DNA from: CAWULT01 sp963923455
Lineage (GTDB): Bacteria > Acidobacteriota > Vicinamibacteria > Vicinamibacterales > UBA2999
Assembly (NCBI GenBank): GCA_963923455.1
Contig: CAWULT010000025.1
Coordinates: 1 to 47,799, forward strand
DNA: 47,799 nt
Reading direction: 5' to 3'
Every line of letters starts with the position of its first letter. The first letter of the stretch is position 1. The notes beneath the pieces were generated by a model. The model was given only the letters and a program-made list of their open reading frames with translations. It did no database searches and was not told the DNA's origin. Positions 23,646 to 32,186 of the stretch are shown piece by piece. A program made the position numbers and the translations under genes.

Positions 23646-24632
23646 ATGCCCGGCACAGATGTTGAAGCCCGACGGCACGTGCCACTTCGGACCCAAGTAT
23701 TTCTCGCGATGGCGGCCGCTTGGGCGGCCGCCGTCCTGACGACGTCCGCCGCCATTGCCGGCGCCGGACCCGGGCCGCAACGCAATGCGCCAGGCGCCGC
23801 CGCGCCGGAGCCGCCCGCCGAGTACATCGGCAGCGACAACTGCCTGGGCTGCCACAGCGACAAAGGCGCGCAGATGGAGGGGACGCTGCACGGGAAGGCC
23901 GCCGTGCCCCGGTCTCCCGCCGCCGGGCGCGGCTGCGAGAGCTGTCACGGCCCCGGCTCCCGTCATCTCTCGGACCCGAGCGTCCCTGGATCGATCCGCC
24001 GGTTCGACCAGGTCGCGGCGCGCGAGGCGAGCCAGACGTGCCTGGGGTGTCACACGCGTTCCAGCCACGCCCTGTGGGAGGGCAGTACTCACGACGCGCG
24101 CAACCTGTCGTGCGTCACCTGCCACAGCGTGCACGCGCCCCGTTCTGCTCGCGCGCAGCTCAAGGCCGCGTCGGAGCCGGAGTTGTGCGTGACGTGCCAC
24201 CGGACGCAGGTGCTGAAGACGCGCCGCGTGTCGCACATGCCCGTGCAGGAGGGGAAGATGGCCTGCAGTTCCTGCCACAACCCTCACGGGTCGACCAACG
24301 TCCGCCTCCTCCGGGTCGGCAACTGGATCAACGAGAGCTGCGTCTCGTGCCACGCCGAGAAGCGAGGCCCGTTCCTGTTCGAGCACGCCGCCGGCCGTGA
24401 GAGCTGCGTGTCCTGCCACGATCCGCACGGGTCGTCGAACGACCGCATGCTGGTGGCCAAGACGCCGATGCTGTGCCAGCGCTGCCACATTGGCACGCGC
24501 CATCCGTCGACGCTCTACGACAACGCGGCCGTCCGCGCGGGCAACGCCCGCATCATCGGGCGCGGCTGCGTCAACTGCCACCAGCAGATCCACGGCTCGA
24601 ACCATCCGTCGGGCCAGTCACTGACGAGATAG
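23646..24632 (+). CDS. Periplasmic decaheme c-type cytochrome, MtrA/DmsE family
   Basis: This exported protein of about 328 aa has ten CXXCH haem-binding motifs: CLGCH, CESCH, CLGCH, CVTCH, CVTCH, CSSCH, CVSCH, CVSCH, CQRCH and CVNCH. The count and length fit MtrA/PioA/DmsE cytochromes, which sit inside an outer-membrane barrel and carry electrons across it. The signal peptide is about VPLRTQVFLAMAAAWAAAVL. The ATG at 23646 is given, but the GTG at 23679 gives a cleaner signal peptide and lies two bases after a possible sigma-54 transcription start. The barrel gene follows after 12 bases. Confidence 0.93.
   Translation: MPGTDVEARRHVPLRTQVFLAMAAAWAAAVLTTSAAIAGAGPGPQRNAPGAAAPEPPAEYIGSDNCLGCHSDKGAQMEGTLHGKAAVPRSPAAGRGCESCHGPGSRHLSDPSVPGSIRRFDQVAAREASQTCLGCHTRSSHALWEGSTHDARNLSCVTCHSVHAPRSARAQLKAASEPELCVTCHRTQVLKTRRVSHMPVQEGKMACSSCHNPHGSTNVRLLRVGNWINESCVSCHAEKRGPFLFEHAAGRESCVSCHDPHGSSNDRMLVAKTPMLCQRCHIGTRHPSTLYDNAAVRAGNARIIGRGCVNCHQQIHGSNHPSGQSLTR
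23651..23665 (+). promoter_or_regulatory. Weak sigma-54 promoter candidate for the decaheme cytochrome operon
   Basis: CGGCACAGATGTTGA keeps GG at -24 and TTG at -12 but has A for the usual C. Predicted transcription starts near 23677, just before the GTG at 23679. Its main support is symmetry: the box pair at 23566-23598 lies 79-111 bp upstream, as in the two better sites. Confidence 0.3.
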
Positions 24633-24644
24633 GGGCCGAGAGCG

Positions 24645-26828
24645 ATGCGTGGGATGCGAACCCTTCTGACGGCGCTGGTCTGCGCCCTGCTGTCCGGGCC
24701 GTGGCTGGTTGGGGCCGGCGCGCAGACACTGCTGGCCCCGCGGCCGTTCGACCTGTCGCCGGCGCTCGACGGCAACCGCACCGGCGAGGTGGACTTCGGC
24801 GGCCGGGTCACGACGGTGGACGGCGACCGCGGGCGCTTCGAGCGCCTGCGCGACCTGCGGTCGGGGCCGACGCTCGACCGGTTCCGGTACCGGCGGGAGA
24901 AGCGCCGCTGGGTGTTCGGCGCCGACATCGACCACGCCGGCTACCGCGATCAGCGGTTCGCGGCGACCGCGGAGCAATACGGCGGCCTGCGTGCCTCGTT
25001 CGAGTGGAACCAGGTCCCGCTCTTCTACGGCGACACCCTGCAGACGCCGTACCGCGCCGAGCGCCTCGGCGTGCTGCGGCTCGACGACGCCACCCAGGCG
25101 GCGGTGCAGAACAGGACGACGACGGTGCAGGCCGGCTATGCGGGCGCCCTGACGACGGTCGACGCGCGGTCGCGCCGGGACGTCGCGGACATGCGCGTCG
25201 CCTACGGCCTGACGAAGGACGTCGACCTCCGGATGTCGTTGACGCGCACCGCCCGGAACGGGGTGCAGCCGTGGGGCGCGTCGTTCGGGTTCTCGAATCC
25301 CGTGCAGGTGGCGGCGCCCGTGCGGAATCGGACGCATGACCTCGGCACGTCGGTCGAGTGGTCGAACCCGCGCGGCCTGCTGCGCGCGGCGTACGACGGC
25401 TCGTGGTTCGACAACGAGGCCGAGTCGCTCGTGTGGGACAACCCGCTGCGCGCGACCGACCAGACCTATGCCAGCGCCTACAGCGGCGGAGACGGCCCGT
25501 CACAGGGCCGGATGACGCTGTGGCCTGCCAGCCGCGCGCACACGGTCAGCGGGACGGGGTCGGTCGCGCTGCCGTGGCGCAGCCGCGCCTTCGCCAACGT
25601 CTCGGTCGGCAGCTGGCTGCAGGACAGCCAGCTCCTCCCCTTCACGATCAACAGCGCCATCGCGCCCATCCCCCTCGACCGGGCGAGCGCGCAGGCCGAG
25701 GCGCGGATCACCGCGATGAACTACCGGTTCACGTCGCGGCCGACCCCGGCGCTGTGGTTCAGCGGTCAGTACCGGCTCTACGACTACGACAACCGGACGC
25801 CGCACTTCGCGGTGCGCGACTACGTGCGGCTCGACGGCAACGTCGCCACGTCGGTGACCGGCGGCAGCGAGCCGTTCGACTACACGCGCCACTTCGTCGA
25901 CCTGGACGCGTCGTTCACCCCGTGGCGGCACGCGGCGCTCCGTGGCGGCTACGGACAGGAGCGCGATGACCGGTCCTACCGGCTGTTCGAGGAGACGACC
26001 GATCGGACGGTCCGGGCGTCGCTCGACACGGCGGGGTTCAACTGGGGCATGGCCCGGTTGCAGTACGACCGCTCGGAGCGGACCGGCACGGGGCTCGACG
26101 AGCAGGTGTTCAGCGACATCGGCGAGCAGGTGTCGCTCCGGCAGTTCGACATCGCGGACCGGACGAGGGACCGCGTCAGCGCCGTCGTGCAACTGCTGCC
26201 GACGGCGGTGCTCGGCGTCGGCGGAACGCTGGCGATCGGGCGCGAGCGTCGGCCCGGGTCGGCATTCGGGCTGCAGGACAACGACTTGCACGCGGCCACC
26301 GTGGAGGTCGACTACACGCCCGCTGCGACCGTGAGCGCGGGGTTGACCTACGGGTTCGAGCGGTACGGCACGCGGCAACAGTCACGGCAGGCGAGCCCGG
26401 GCCCGCAGTTCCTGGACCCGACGCGGGACTGGTGGACCAACCTGGACGAGGACGTGCACACCGTGAGCGCCAATCTGGACCTGCCGCGCCTGACCGCGCG
26501 GCTCGGCGCCCGCGTCGGGTACGACTACGTCGGATCGCGTGCCGCGTACACCTACGAGGTCCGGCCCGACACGACGCTGGCCACCCCGGAGCAGCTCGCA
26601 CCGGTGCGCAACGTCATCCATCGGGCGACCGCGGAGGCCCGGCAGGGGCTCACCCGCGACGTCACGCTCGGCTTCGGCTACTGGTTCGACCACTACGACG
26701 TCCAGGACTTCGCGCTGTCGCCGGGGACGCTCAACAACCCCCTGATGCCCGGCTTCATGAACCTGCTGGGGCAGTGGCGGCCCTACAAAGCCCACACGGG
26801 ATACGTCAGACTCATGTACGCTTGGTAG
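24645..26828 (+). CDS. MtrB/PioB-family outer-membrane beta-barrel
   Basis: This 727-aa exported protein has a signal peptide (LLTALVCALLSGPWLVGAGA; cleavage probably after AGA or AGAQ). The remainder shows regular alternating amphipathic strands and tyrosine/arginine-rich turns (YRFTSRPTPALWFSGQYRLYDYD), ending in an aromatic residue (YVRLMYAW) as barrel proteins need for assembly. It follows the decaheme gene directly, as in mtrAB and pioAB. The pair should form an outer-membrane electron conduit. An N-terminal CXXC seen in some Shewanella MtrB proteins is absent; the mature protein appears to lack cysteine. Confidence 0.88.
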   Translation: MRGMRTLLTALVCALLSGPWLVGAGAQTLLAPRPFDLSPALDGNRTGEVDFGGRVTTVDGDRGRFERLRDLRSGPTLDRFRYRREKRRWVFGADIDHAGYRDQRFAATAEQYGGLRASFEWNQVPLFYGDTLQTPYRAERLGVLRLDDATQAAVQNRTTTVQAGYAGALTTVDARSRRDVADMRVAYGLTKDVDLRMSLTRTARNGVQPWGASFGFSNPVQVAAPVRNRTHDLGTSVEWSNPRGLLRAAYDGSWFDNEAESLVWDNPLRATDQTYASAYSGGDGPSQGRMTLWPASRAHTVSGTGSVALPWRSRAFANVSVGSWLQDSQLLPFTINSAIAPIPLDRASAQAEARITAMNYRFTSRPTPALWFSGQYRLYDYDNRTPHFAVRDYVRLDGNVATSVTGGSEPFDYTRHFVDLDASFTPWRHAALRGGYGQERDDRSYRLFEETTDRTVRASLDTAGFNWGMARLQYDRSERTGTGLDEQVFSDIGEQVSLRQFDIADRTRDRVSAVVQLLPTAVLGVGGTLAIGRERRPGSAFGLQDNDLHAATVEVDYTPAATVSAGLTYGFERYGTRQQSRQASPGPQFLDPTRDWWTNLDEDVHTVSANLDLPRLTARLGARVGYDYVGSRAAYTYEVRPDTTLATPEQLAPVRNVIHRATAEARQGLTRDVTLGFGYWFDHYDVQDFALSPGTLNNPLMPGFMNLLGQWRPYKAHTGYVRLMYAW

Positions 26829-26907
26829 GCCCTCGGCCGGCCGGGGCGCGTCGTACCCCAGCCGTCCGGGTGCGGTCGCTCTGGACGCCAGGGGCGAGGG
26901 AGTGCTG

Positions 26908-27918
26908 ATGGACACCACCACGTCGTACCTCGGGCTGCGCCTGCCGCACCCGTTCATGGCCGGGGCGTCGCCGTTCGGGCACAGTCTCGACGGCGTGCGG
27001 CGACTCGAGGACGCCGGCGCCGCAGCCGTCGTGCTGCACTCGCTGTTCGAGGAACAGATCTCCGAGGGGCACGCGGGACGGATCCACGGGATGAACCCGG
27101 CCGATCCGGCCTTCGGCGCCACACTCGTCGAGTTCCCGCAGCAGTCGGAGTACGCGCTGATGCCGGACGACTACGCGGAGCACATCGCGAGGGTCAAGGC
27201 GGCTGTCCGGATTCCCGTGATCGCGTCGTTGAACGGCACGTCGGCCGAGGCGTGGCTGCGCTTCGCCCGGATCATGGAACAGGCCGGCGCCGACGCGCTC
27301 GAGCTCAACATGTACGATGTCATCACCGACCTCGGCGTGCCGGGCACCGCCGTCGAACACCAGCTGGTCCAGGTCGTCAAGGACCTGAAGCGCTACCTGC
27401 GCATCCCGATTGCGGTGAAGCTCTCGCCGTTCTACACGGCGTTCGCGAACCTGGCGCGGCACCTGGACATGGCCGGGGCCGACGGGCTCGTGCTGTTCAA
27501 CCGCTTCTACCAGCCCGACATCGACATCGAGTCGGAGGCGGCCGTGCCCCGCATCGAGCTGTCGACGAGCGCGGAACTGCTGCTGCGGCTGCGGTGGATT
27601 GCCATCCTGCACGGCCGGGTGCGGCCGTCGCTGGCGGCGGCCGGCGGGGTGGCGACGCCGGAGGACGGTGTCAAGGCGCTCCTGGCCGGCGCTGACGTGA
27701 TGCAGGTCGTGTCGGCGCTCCTGCGCAACGGTGCGGCCTACGTCGGCACGCTGGTGCAGGGGCTTCAGGCGTGGATGGAGCGTCACGAGGTGGCGCGCCT
27801 CGACGACATGCGCGGGCGCGCCAGCCTGCGGCTGACGGCCGATCGCACGGCCTTCGAGCGGGCGAACTACATCCGGGCGATCCAGCGCTGGGTCGCGGAG
27901 CACCCGACCCGGCAATGA
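26908..27918 (+). CDS. Dihydroorotate-dehydrogenase-like FMN protein
   Basis: This 336-aa TIM-barrel protein is of the PyrD-like family that is not true dihydroorotate dehydrogenase. It begins TTSYLGLRLPHPFMAGASPF and has the conserved lysine strand IPIAVKLSPFY and the phosphate-loop end GGVATPEDGVKALLAGAD. Where class 1 enzymes have the catalytic cysteine (LNLSCPN), this protein has LELNMYDVITDLG, so the cysteine is missing. Relatives occur beside pyruvate:ferredoxin oxidoreductase genes. ATG 26908 is chosen over GTG 26902 because GAGGG lies seven bases upstream. Here it lies between cytochrome genes. Confidence 0.85.
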   Translation: MDTTTSYLGLRLPHPFMAGASPFGHSLDGVRRLEDAGAAAVVLHSLFEEQISEGHAGRIHGMNPADPAFGATLVEFPQQSEYALMPDDYAEHIARVKAAVRIPVIASLNGTSAEAWLRFARIMEQAGADALELNMYDVITDLGVPGTAVEHQLVQVVKDLKRYLRIPIAVKLSPFYTAFANLARHLDMAGADGLVLFNRFYQPDIDIESEAAVPRIELSTSAELLLRLRWIAILHGRVRPSLAAAGGVATPEDGVKALLAGADVMQVVSALLRNGAAYVGTLVQGLQAWMERHEVARLDDMRGRASLRLTADRTAFERANYIRAIQRWVAEHPTRQ

Positions 27919-27955
27919 TCACGAAGGCGGCTTCCCACGCGGGGCGGAGGTGACG

Positions 27956-28753
27956 ATGGCGGTGGTGACGGCAGCAGGGATGCGCTCGGCGGCGGTCGTG
28001 ACGCTGGCGCTGGCATTCGCAGCGGGACTCCAGGCCCAGAGCCGGCCGGACGCGCAGGGCGCGCCGCCGCGGCTGGCGATCGACTCGCTCACGGGTCGTG
28101 ATTCCTTCGAGCTGTACTGCGCGTCCTGCCACGGCCGGGACGGAGCGGGGAACGGCCCGGTCGCGAGCGCGCTCAGGACGCGGCCGGCCAACCTGACGAC
28201 GCTCAGCCAGCGCAATGGCGGCACCTTTCCCCGGCAGAAGGTCCTGACGTTCATCGATGGGTCGGCGCGGGCGCAGGACACGCACGGCTCTGGCGACATG
28301 CCGGTCTGGGGCGCGACCTTCAAGGCCCTCGAGGGATCCGACGCCCGGGTTCGCGTCCGGCTGGCGAACCTGGCGGCGTACGTCGAGTCGTTGCAGCGGC
28401 CCGCGGCGACACCGGCGGTGCCGCGGCCCGCGGCGATGTCCGGCGCGCAGCTCTTCCGGGCGTACTGCTCCAACTGCCACGGGCGGGCCGGCCGCGGCGA
28501 CGGCCCGATGGTGGCGCAACTCCGCAAGGCGCCGCCGGACCTCACCAAGTACACCGCCCGGAACGGCGGCGTCTTCCCGGCCGAACGGCTGCGCCGCATC
28601 ATCGACGGGCGCGACGTGTCGGCGCACGGGGACCCGGCGATGCCGGTCTGGGGCGACGTGTTCAGGCGCACGGCAGGCGATACCGCGGCCCGGGAGCGCG
28701 TCGACGCGCTGGTGACCTTCGTCGAGGGCCTCCAGGAGCGGGGCGCCGAGTAG
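27956..28753 (+). CDS. Diheme cytochrome c, periplasmic
   Basis: This 265-aa exported protein has two class-I cytochrome c domains. The haem motifs are CASCH and CSNCH, each followed by a likely axial Met (GDMPVWG and PAMPVWG). The signal peptide is within residues 9-28 (AAVVTLALAFAAGLQAQ). GGAGG lies five bases before the ATG at 27956. It may pass electrons to or from the decaheme conduit upstream, which is inference from order and strand; a dehydrogenase subunit is the alternative. Confidence 0.9.
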   Translation: MAVVTAAGMRSAAVVTLALAFAAGLQAQSRPDAQGAPPRLAIDSLTGRDSFELYCASCHGRDGAGNGPVASALRTRPANLTTLSQRNGGTFPRQKVLTFIDGSARAQDTHGSGDMPVWGATFKALEGSDARVRVRLANLAAYVESLQRPAATPAVPRPAAMSGAQLFRAYCSNCHGRAGRGDGPMVAQLRKAPPDLTKYTARNGGVFPAERLRRIIDGRDVSAHGDPAMPVWGDVFRRTAGDTAARERVDALVTFVEGLQERGAE

Positions 28754-28777
28754 GCAGCGGCCGCACGGGCGACGCCG

Positions 28778-29479
28778 GTGAGCGAGGCGGCCGGCGGCCG
28801 CCTGTGGTACGCTGGGCGTCGCTTGCCGGGTATCGACGTCGGACAGTTCTTCATCGGGTTTGTCGTTCTCCTGTTCTCCCTGACCGTACACGAGGCGGCG
28901 CACGCGTGGTCGGCCGACCGGCTCGGCGACCAGACGGCGCGGCTGATGGGACGCGTCTCGCTGAACCCGATGGTGCACGCCGACCTGTTCGGGACCGTCC
29001 TGTTCCCGCTGGTGTCCATGTCGACCGGAGTGCCGCTCATCGGCTGGGCGAAGCCCGTGCCGGTGAACACGCTGAACCTGCGCGACCGGTGGCGCGAGAA
29101 GTACATGCTGATCGCGGCGGCTGGGCCGGCGAGCAACCTGATCCTGGCGGCAGCGGGGGCGGTGCTGTTCAAGGTGATGGTGGCGAGCCTGGACGGGGCG
29201 GCCGTCTCGGCGGACGGGCCATCGGTGGCGCTGCCGCTCGTGAACATGCTGGCGCAGCTCGTGTACATCAACGTGACGCTGGCCGTCTTCAACATGATTC
29301 CCGTGCCGCCGCTCGACGGCGGCAACGTGCTGGCCGGGCTGGTGCCGCCGCGCTTCGCCGAGGCGCTGGATCGGATTCGCCCGTATGGGTTCGTGGTGCT
29401 GTACGGACTGGTGCTGTCCGGCGTGCTGTCGACCGTCGTCGGGCCGATTCGGATCGTGGTGTTGAGGTGGTTGGTCTAA
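28778..29479 (+). CDS. Site-2-type (M50) membrane metalloprotease
   Basis: This 233-aa polytopic protein has the zinc motif HEAAH (LTVHEAAHAWSADRLGD) and the second ligand region FNMIPVPPLDGG. It belongs to the short M50B group without PDZ domains, which often precedes trpS-scpA-scpB. The start is uncertain: GTG 28778 gives the length above. A TTG at 28823 lies ten bases after an extended -10 sequence (TGGTACGCT, 28805-28813) and would match a near-leaderless transcript. It is separated from trpS by one base. Confidence 0.92.
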   Translation: MSEAAGGRLWYAGRRLPGIDVGQFFIGFVVLLFSLTVHEAAHAWSADRLGDQTARLMGRVSLNPMVHADLFGTVLFPLVSMSTGVPLIGWAKPVPVNTLNLRDRWREKYMLIAAAGPASNLILAAAGAVLFKVMVASLDGAAVSADGPSVALPLVNMLAQLVYINVTLAVFNMIPVPPLDGGNVLAGLVPPRFAEALDRIRPYGFVVLYGLVLSGVLSTVVGPIRIVVLRWLV

Positions 29480-29480
29480 G

Positions 29481-30479
29481 GTGAGCGCGAACAAGCCACG
29501 TGTGGTGTCGGGCATGCGCCCGACGGGAAAGCTGCACCTCGGGCACTGGCTCGGGGCTCTGAAGAACTGGACCGAACTCCAGGACCGGTACGACTGCTTC
29601 TACTTCGTCGCGGACTGGCACGCGCTGACGAGCGAGTACGCCAGCACCGACATGTTGACCGCCAACGCGCTCGACAACGTGGCGGACTGGATCTCGGCTG
29701 GGGTGGACCCCGAACGCAGCACGATCTTCGTGCAGTCGCTCGTGCCGGAGCACGCCGAGCTGTACCTGCTGCTGTCGATGGTCGTGCCGGTGCCGTGGCT
29801 CGAGCGGGTGCCGACCTACAAGGAACAGCAGGAACAGCTCAGCGGCAAGGACCTGTCGACGGTGGGCTTCCTGACGTATCCACTGCTGCAGACAGCCGAC
29901 ATCGCTGTGTACGACGGCCGATTCGTGCCGGTGGGCGAGGACCAGGTGCCGCACCTCGAGTTGTCGCGCGAGGCGATCCGGCGGTTCCACCAGTTCTACG
30001 GTGAGGTCCTCGTGGAGCCGCAGCCGCTGCTGACGCCGACGCCGCGTCTGCCCGGGCTCGACAACCGCAAGATGAGCAAGAGCTACGGTAACACCATCGA
30101 CCTGAGCGACGACGCCGACACCGTCGTCAAGAAGGTGCGCCAGATGTACACGGACCCGAAGCGGGTCCGCGCCGACATCCCGGGCACGGTCGAGGGCAAC
30201 CCCGTGTTCATATACCATGACGCCTTCAACACCGACCTCGCCGAGGTGGAGGACCTGAAGGCGCGCTACCGGGCCGGCAAGGTCGGCGACGTCGAGGTCA
30301 AGACCAAGCTGGCGAAGGCGATGAACGCCGCCCTCGAGCCGCTGCGGGAACGTCGGCGCGAGGTGATGGCGAGGCCGGGCCAGTTGCGGGAGATCGCGAT
30401 CGAGGGGTCGCGCAGGGCGCGCGCGATCGCGCACGACACGATGGCACGCGTGCGCGACGCGGTGAAGCTGCGGTACTGA
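29481..30479 (+). CDS. trpS: Tryptophanyl-tRNA synthetase
   Basis: This 332-aa class I aminoacyl-tRNA synthetase shows the HIGH-type motif GKLHLGHWLGAL near the N-terminus and the KMSKS loop (LDNRKMSKSYGNTI) around residues 194-207. Length and ends match bacterial TrpRS. The GTG start comes one base after the protease stop, and scpA begins four bases after its end, so the genes form one operon. Confidence 0.97.
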   Translation: MSANKPRVVSGMRPTGKLHLGHWLGALKNWTELQDRYDCFYFVADWHALTSEYASTDMLTANALDNVADWISAGVDPERSTIFVQSLVPEHAELYLLLSMVVPVPWLERVPTYKEQQEQLSGKDLSTVGFLTYPLLQTADIAVYDGRFVPVGEDQVPHLELSREAIRRFHQFYGEVLVEPQPLLTPTPRLPGLDNRKMSKSYGNTIDLSDDADTVVKKVRQMYTDPKRVRADIPGTVEGNPVFIYHDAFNTDLAEVEDLKARYRAGKVGDVEVKTKLAKAMNAALEPLRERRREVMARPGQLREIAIEGSRRARAIAHDTMARVRDAVKLRY

Positions 30480-30483
30480 CGCC

Positions 30484-31284
30484 GTGGGTGCGATGCACGA
30501 GGACTTCGAGAGTTCACCGGACGCGTACAAGGTCAAGCTCGACGGGTTCGAGGGCCCGCTCGACCTGCTGCTGTACTTGATCCGCAAGCACGAGGTGAAC
30601 ATCTACGACATCCCGATCGCGCTCATCACGGAGCAGTACCTGAAGTACATCGAGCTGATGCAGGAGCTGAACCTCGACGTCGCCGGGGAGTTCCTGGTCA
30701 TGGCCGCGACGCTCATCCACATCAAGTCGCGGATGCTGCTGCCGCGCCCGGAGATGCCGCAGGACGAGGAGGGCGCCGAAGACCCGCGCGAGACGCTCGT
30801 CCGGCGCCTGCTGGAGCACCAGAAGTTCCGTTCGGCGGCCGAACTGCTGCACGAGCGCGAGACGCTGCGCGAGGCCCAGTTCACGCGGCCGGACTCGGCG
30901 GTGGCGCAGGCGGCCGGCGACGAGTACGAGCCCGACCTCGAGGTGGACCTCTTCGGCCTGCTCGCGGCGTTCCGCGGGGTCTTGGAGCGCGCCAGCCGCC
31001 GGCCGCGGATGGTCATCCCCCCGGAGCGGATCTCGATCGAGGACCGCATCCATCAGTTGATGGGCCGGCTGTCGGAGACCGACGCCTGCGGGTTCGAGGA
31101 TCTGTTCGAGGACGGTGACGGCTCGAAGGGCTTCATGATCGTGACGTTCCTGGCGCTGCTGGAGATGATTCGCCTGAAGCTGATTCGGGCGTTCCAGGCG
31201 GGCGGCGCCGGCCCGATACGTGTCTACAAGCGAGCCCGGCCGGCCGACGCACCGCAGCCGGCGGGGGCGCCGCAGGTTTCGTAG
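30484..31284 (+). CDS. scpA: Segregation and condensation protein A (ScpA)
   Basis: This 266-aa kleisin subunit of the SMC-ScpAB condensin begins with the typical KLDGFEGPLDLLLYLIRKHE, has the Glu-rich middle, and ends with the winged-helix region FLALLEMIRLKLIRAFQ. GTG 30484 or ATG 30493 could be the start; neither has a strong ribosome-binding site. It is cotranscribed with trpS and scpB. Confidence 0.96.
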   Translation: MGAMHEDFESSPDAYKVKLDGFEGPLDLLLYLIRKHEVNIYDIPIALITEQYLKYIELMQELNLDVAGEFLVMAATLIHIKSRMLLPRPEMPQDEEGAEDPRETLVRRLLEHQKFRSAAELLHERETLREAQFTRPDSAVAQAAGDEYEPDLEVDLFGLLAAFRGVLERASRRPRMVIPPERISIEDRIHQLMGRLSETDACGFEDLFEDGDGSKGFMIVTFLALLEMIRLKLIRAFQAGGAGPIRVYKRARPADAPQPAGAPQVS

Positions 31285-31315
31285 ACCGGTCGCGCGACGG
31301 CGCGGCGGAGCAGAC

Positions 31316-32173
31316 ATGTCAGACGAGAACGCAACGCAGGACGGACAGGTGACTGGGGGCGAGCCGGCCGCGGTCGACGCGCCGGCCCCCGAACCGGCCG
31401 CGGAGACGGCAGGGGAGAGGCCGGACGCTGCGCCGCTCGCCGAGCCCGCGCCCTCCGGCCGCGCCGGGGAGCGGGAACTTCCGGTGGTGTCGGTGGAGGC
31501 GCTCGAGGGGCCGCCCGCGCGGACGCCGTCGGCGGAGGTCAAGGCCACGGTCGAGGCGCTGATCTTCGCGTCCCCGGAGCCCGTGTCGCCGAAGATGCTG
31601 TTCAAGCTGCTCGCCGAGGAGCCGAAGGAAGACGTGCTCGCGGCGGTCGAGGCGTTGAAGCAGGACTACGAGAGCCGCCCAGGCCTCCAGATGGTCGAGG
31701 TGGCCGGCGGCTACCAGATCGTCACGCGGCCCGAACTGCACGAGTGGGTGCGGCGGCTGTTCCACGAACGGTCCACGCAGAAGCTGTCGGTGCAGGCCCT
31801 CGAGACGCTGGCCGTGATCGCGTACAAGCAGCCCATCACGGCGCTCGAAGTCGGCGAAGTCCGCGGCGTCAACACGTCCGGCGTGCTGACGACGCTGCTG
31901 GAGCGCCACCTCGTGAAGATCGTCGGCCGCAAGAACGTCGTTGGCCGGCCGTTTCTCTACGCGACGACCAGGGAATTCCTGATCCGGTTCGGGCTGAAGG
32001 ACCTGAACGATCTGCCGCGGGTGGACGACATGGCCGCGGCGCTCGGCTTCGACCCGCCGGCGGGCCTGCTGGAGCAGACGCCGCGGGAGGACGTGCTACC
32101 CCTCGACGAGAAGGAGTCGGCGGAGTACGCCGAGCCGCCCGACGCCGACGGCGGCGCGGTCCTGTCCGAGTAG
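31316..32173 (+). CDS. scpB: Segregation and condensation protein B (ScpB)
   Basis: This 285-aa partner of ScpA has the two winged-helix core at about residues 75-235 (VEALIFASPEPVSPKML; LAVIAYKQPITALEVGEVRG; GRPFLYATTREFLIRFGL). The N-terminal 70 residues are an unusually long Ala/Pro/Glu-rich, probably disordered extension, and the C-terminus is acidic. The ATG at 31316 has GGAG five bases upstream. Confidence 0.95.
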   Translation: MSDENATQDGQVTGGEPAAVDAPAPEPAAETAGERPDAAPLAEPAPSGRAGERELPVVSVEALEGPPARTPSAEVKATVEALIFASPEPVSPKMLFKLLAEEPKEDVLAAVEALKQDYESRPGLQMVEVAGGYQIVTRPELHEWVRRLFHERSTQKLSVQALETLAVIAYKQPITALEVGEVRGVNTSGVLTTLLERHLVKIVGRKNVVGRPFLYATTREFLIRFGLKDLNDLPRVDDMAAALGFDPPAGLLEQTPREDVLPLDEKESAEYAEPPDADGGAVLSE

Positions 32174-32186
32174 CGCGCGGGCCGCG

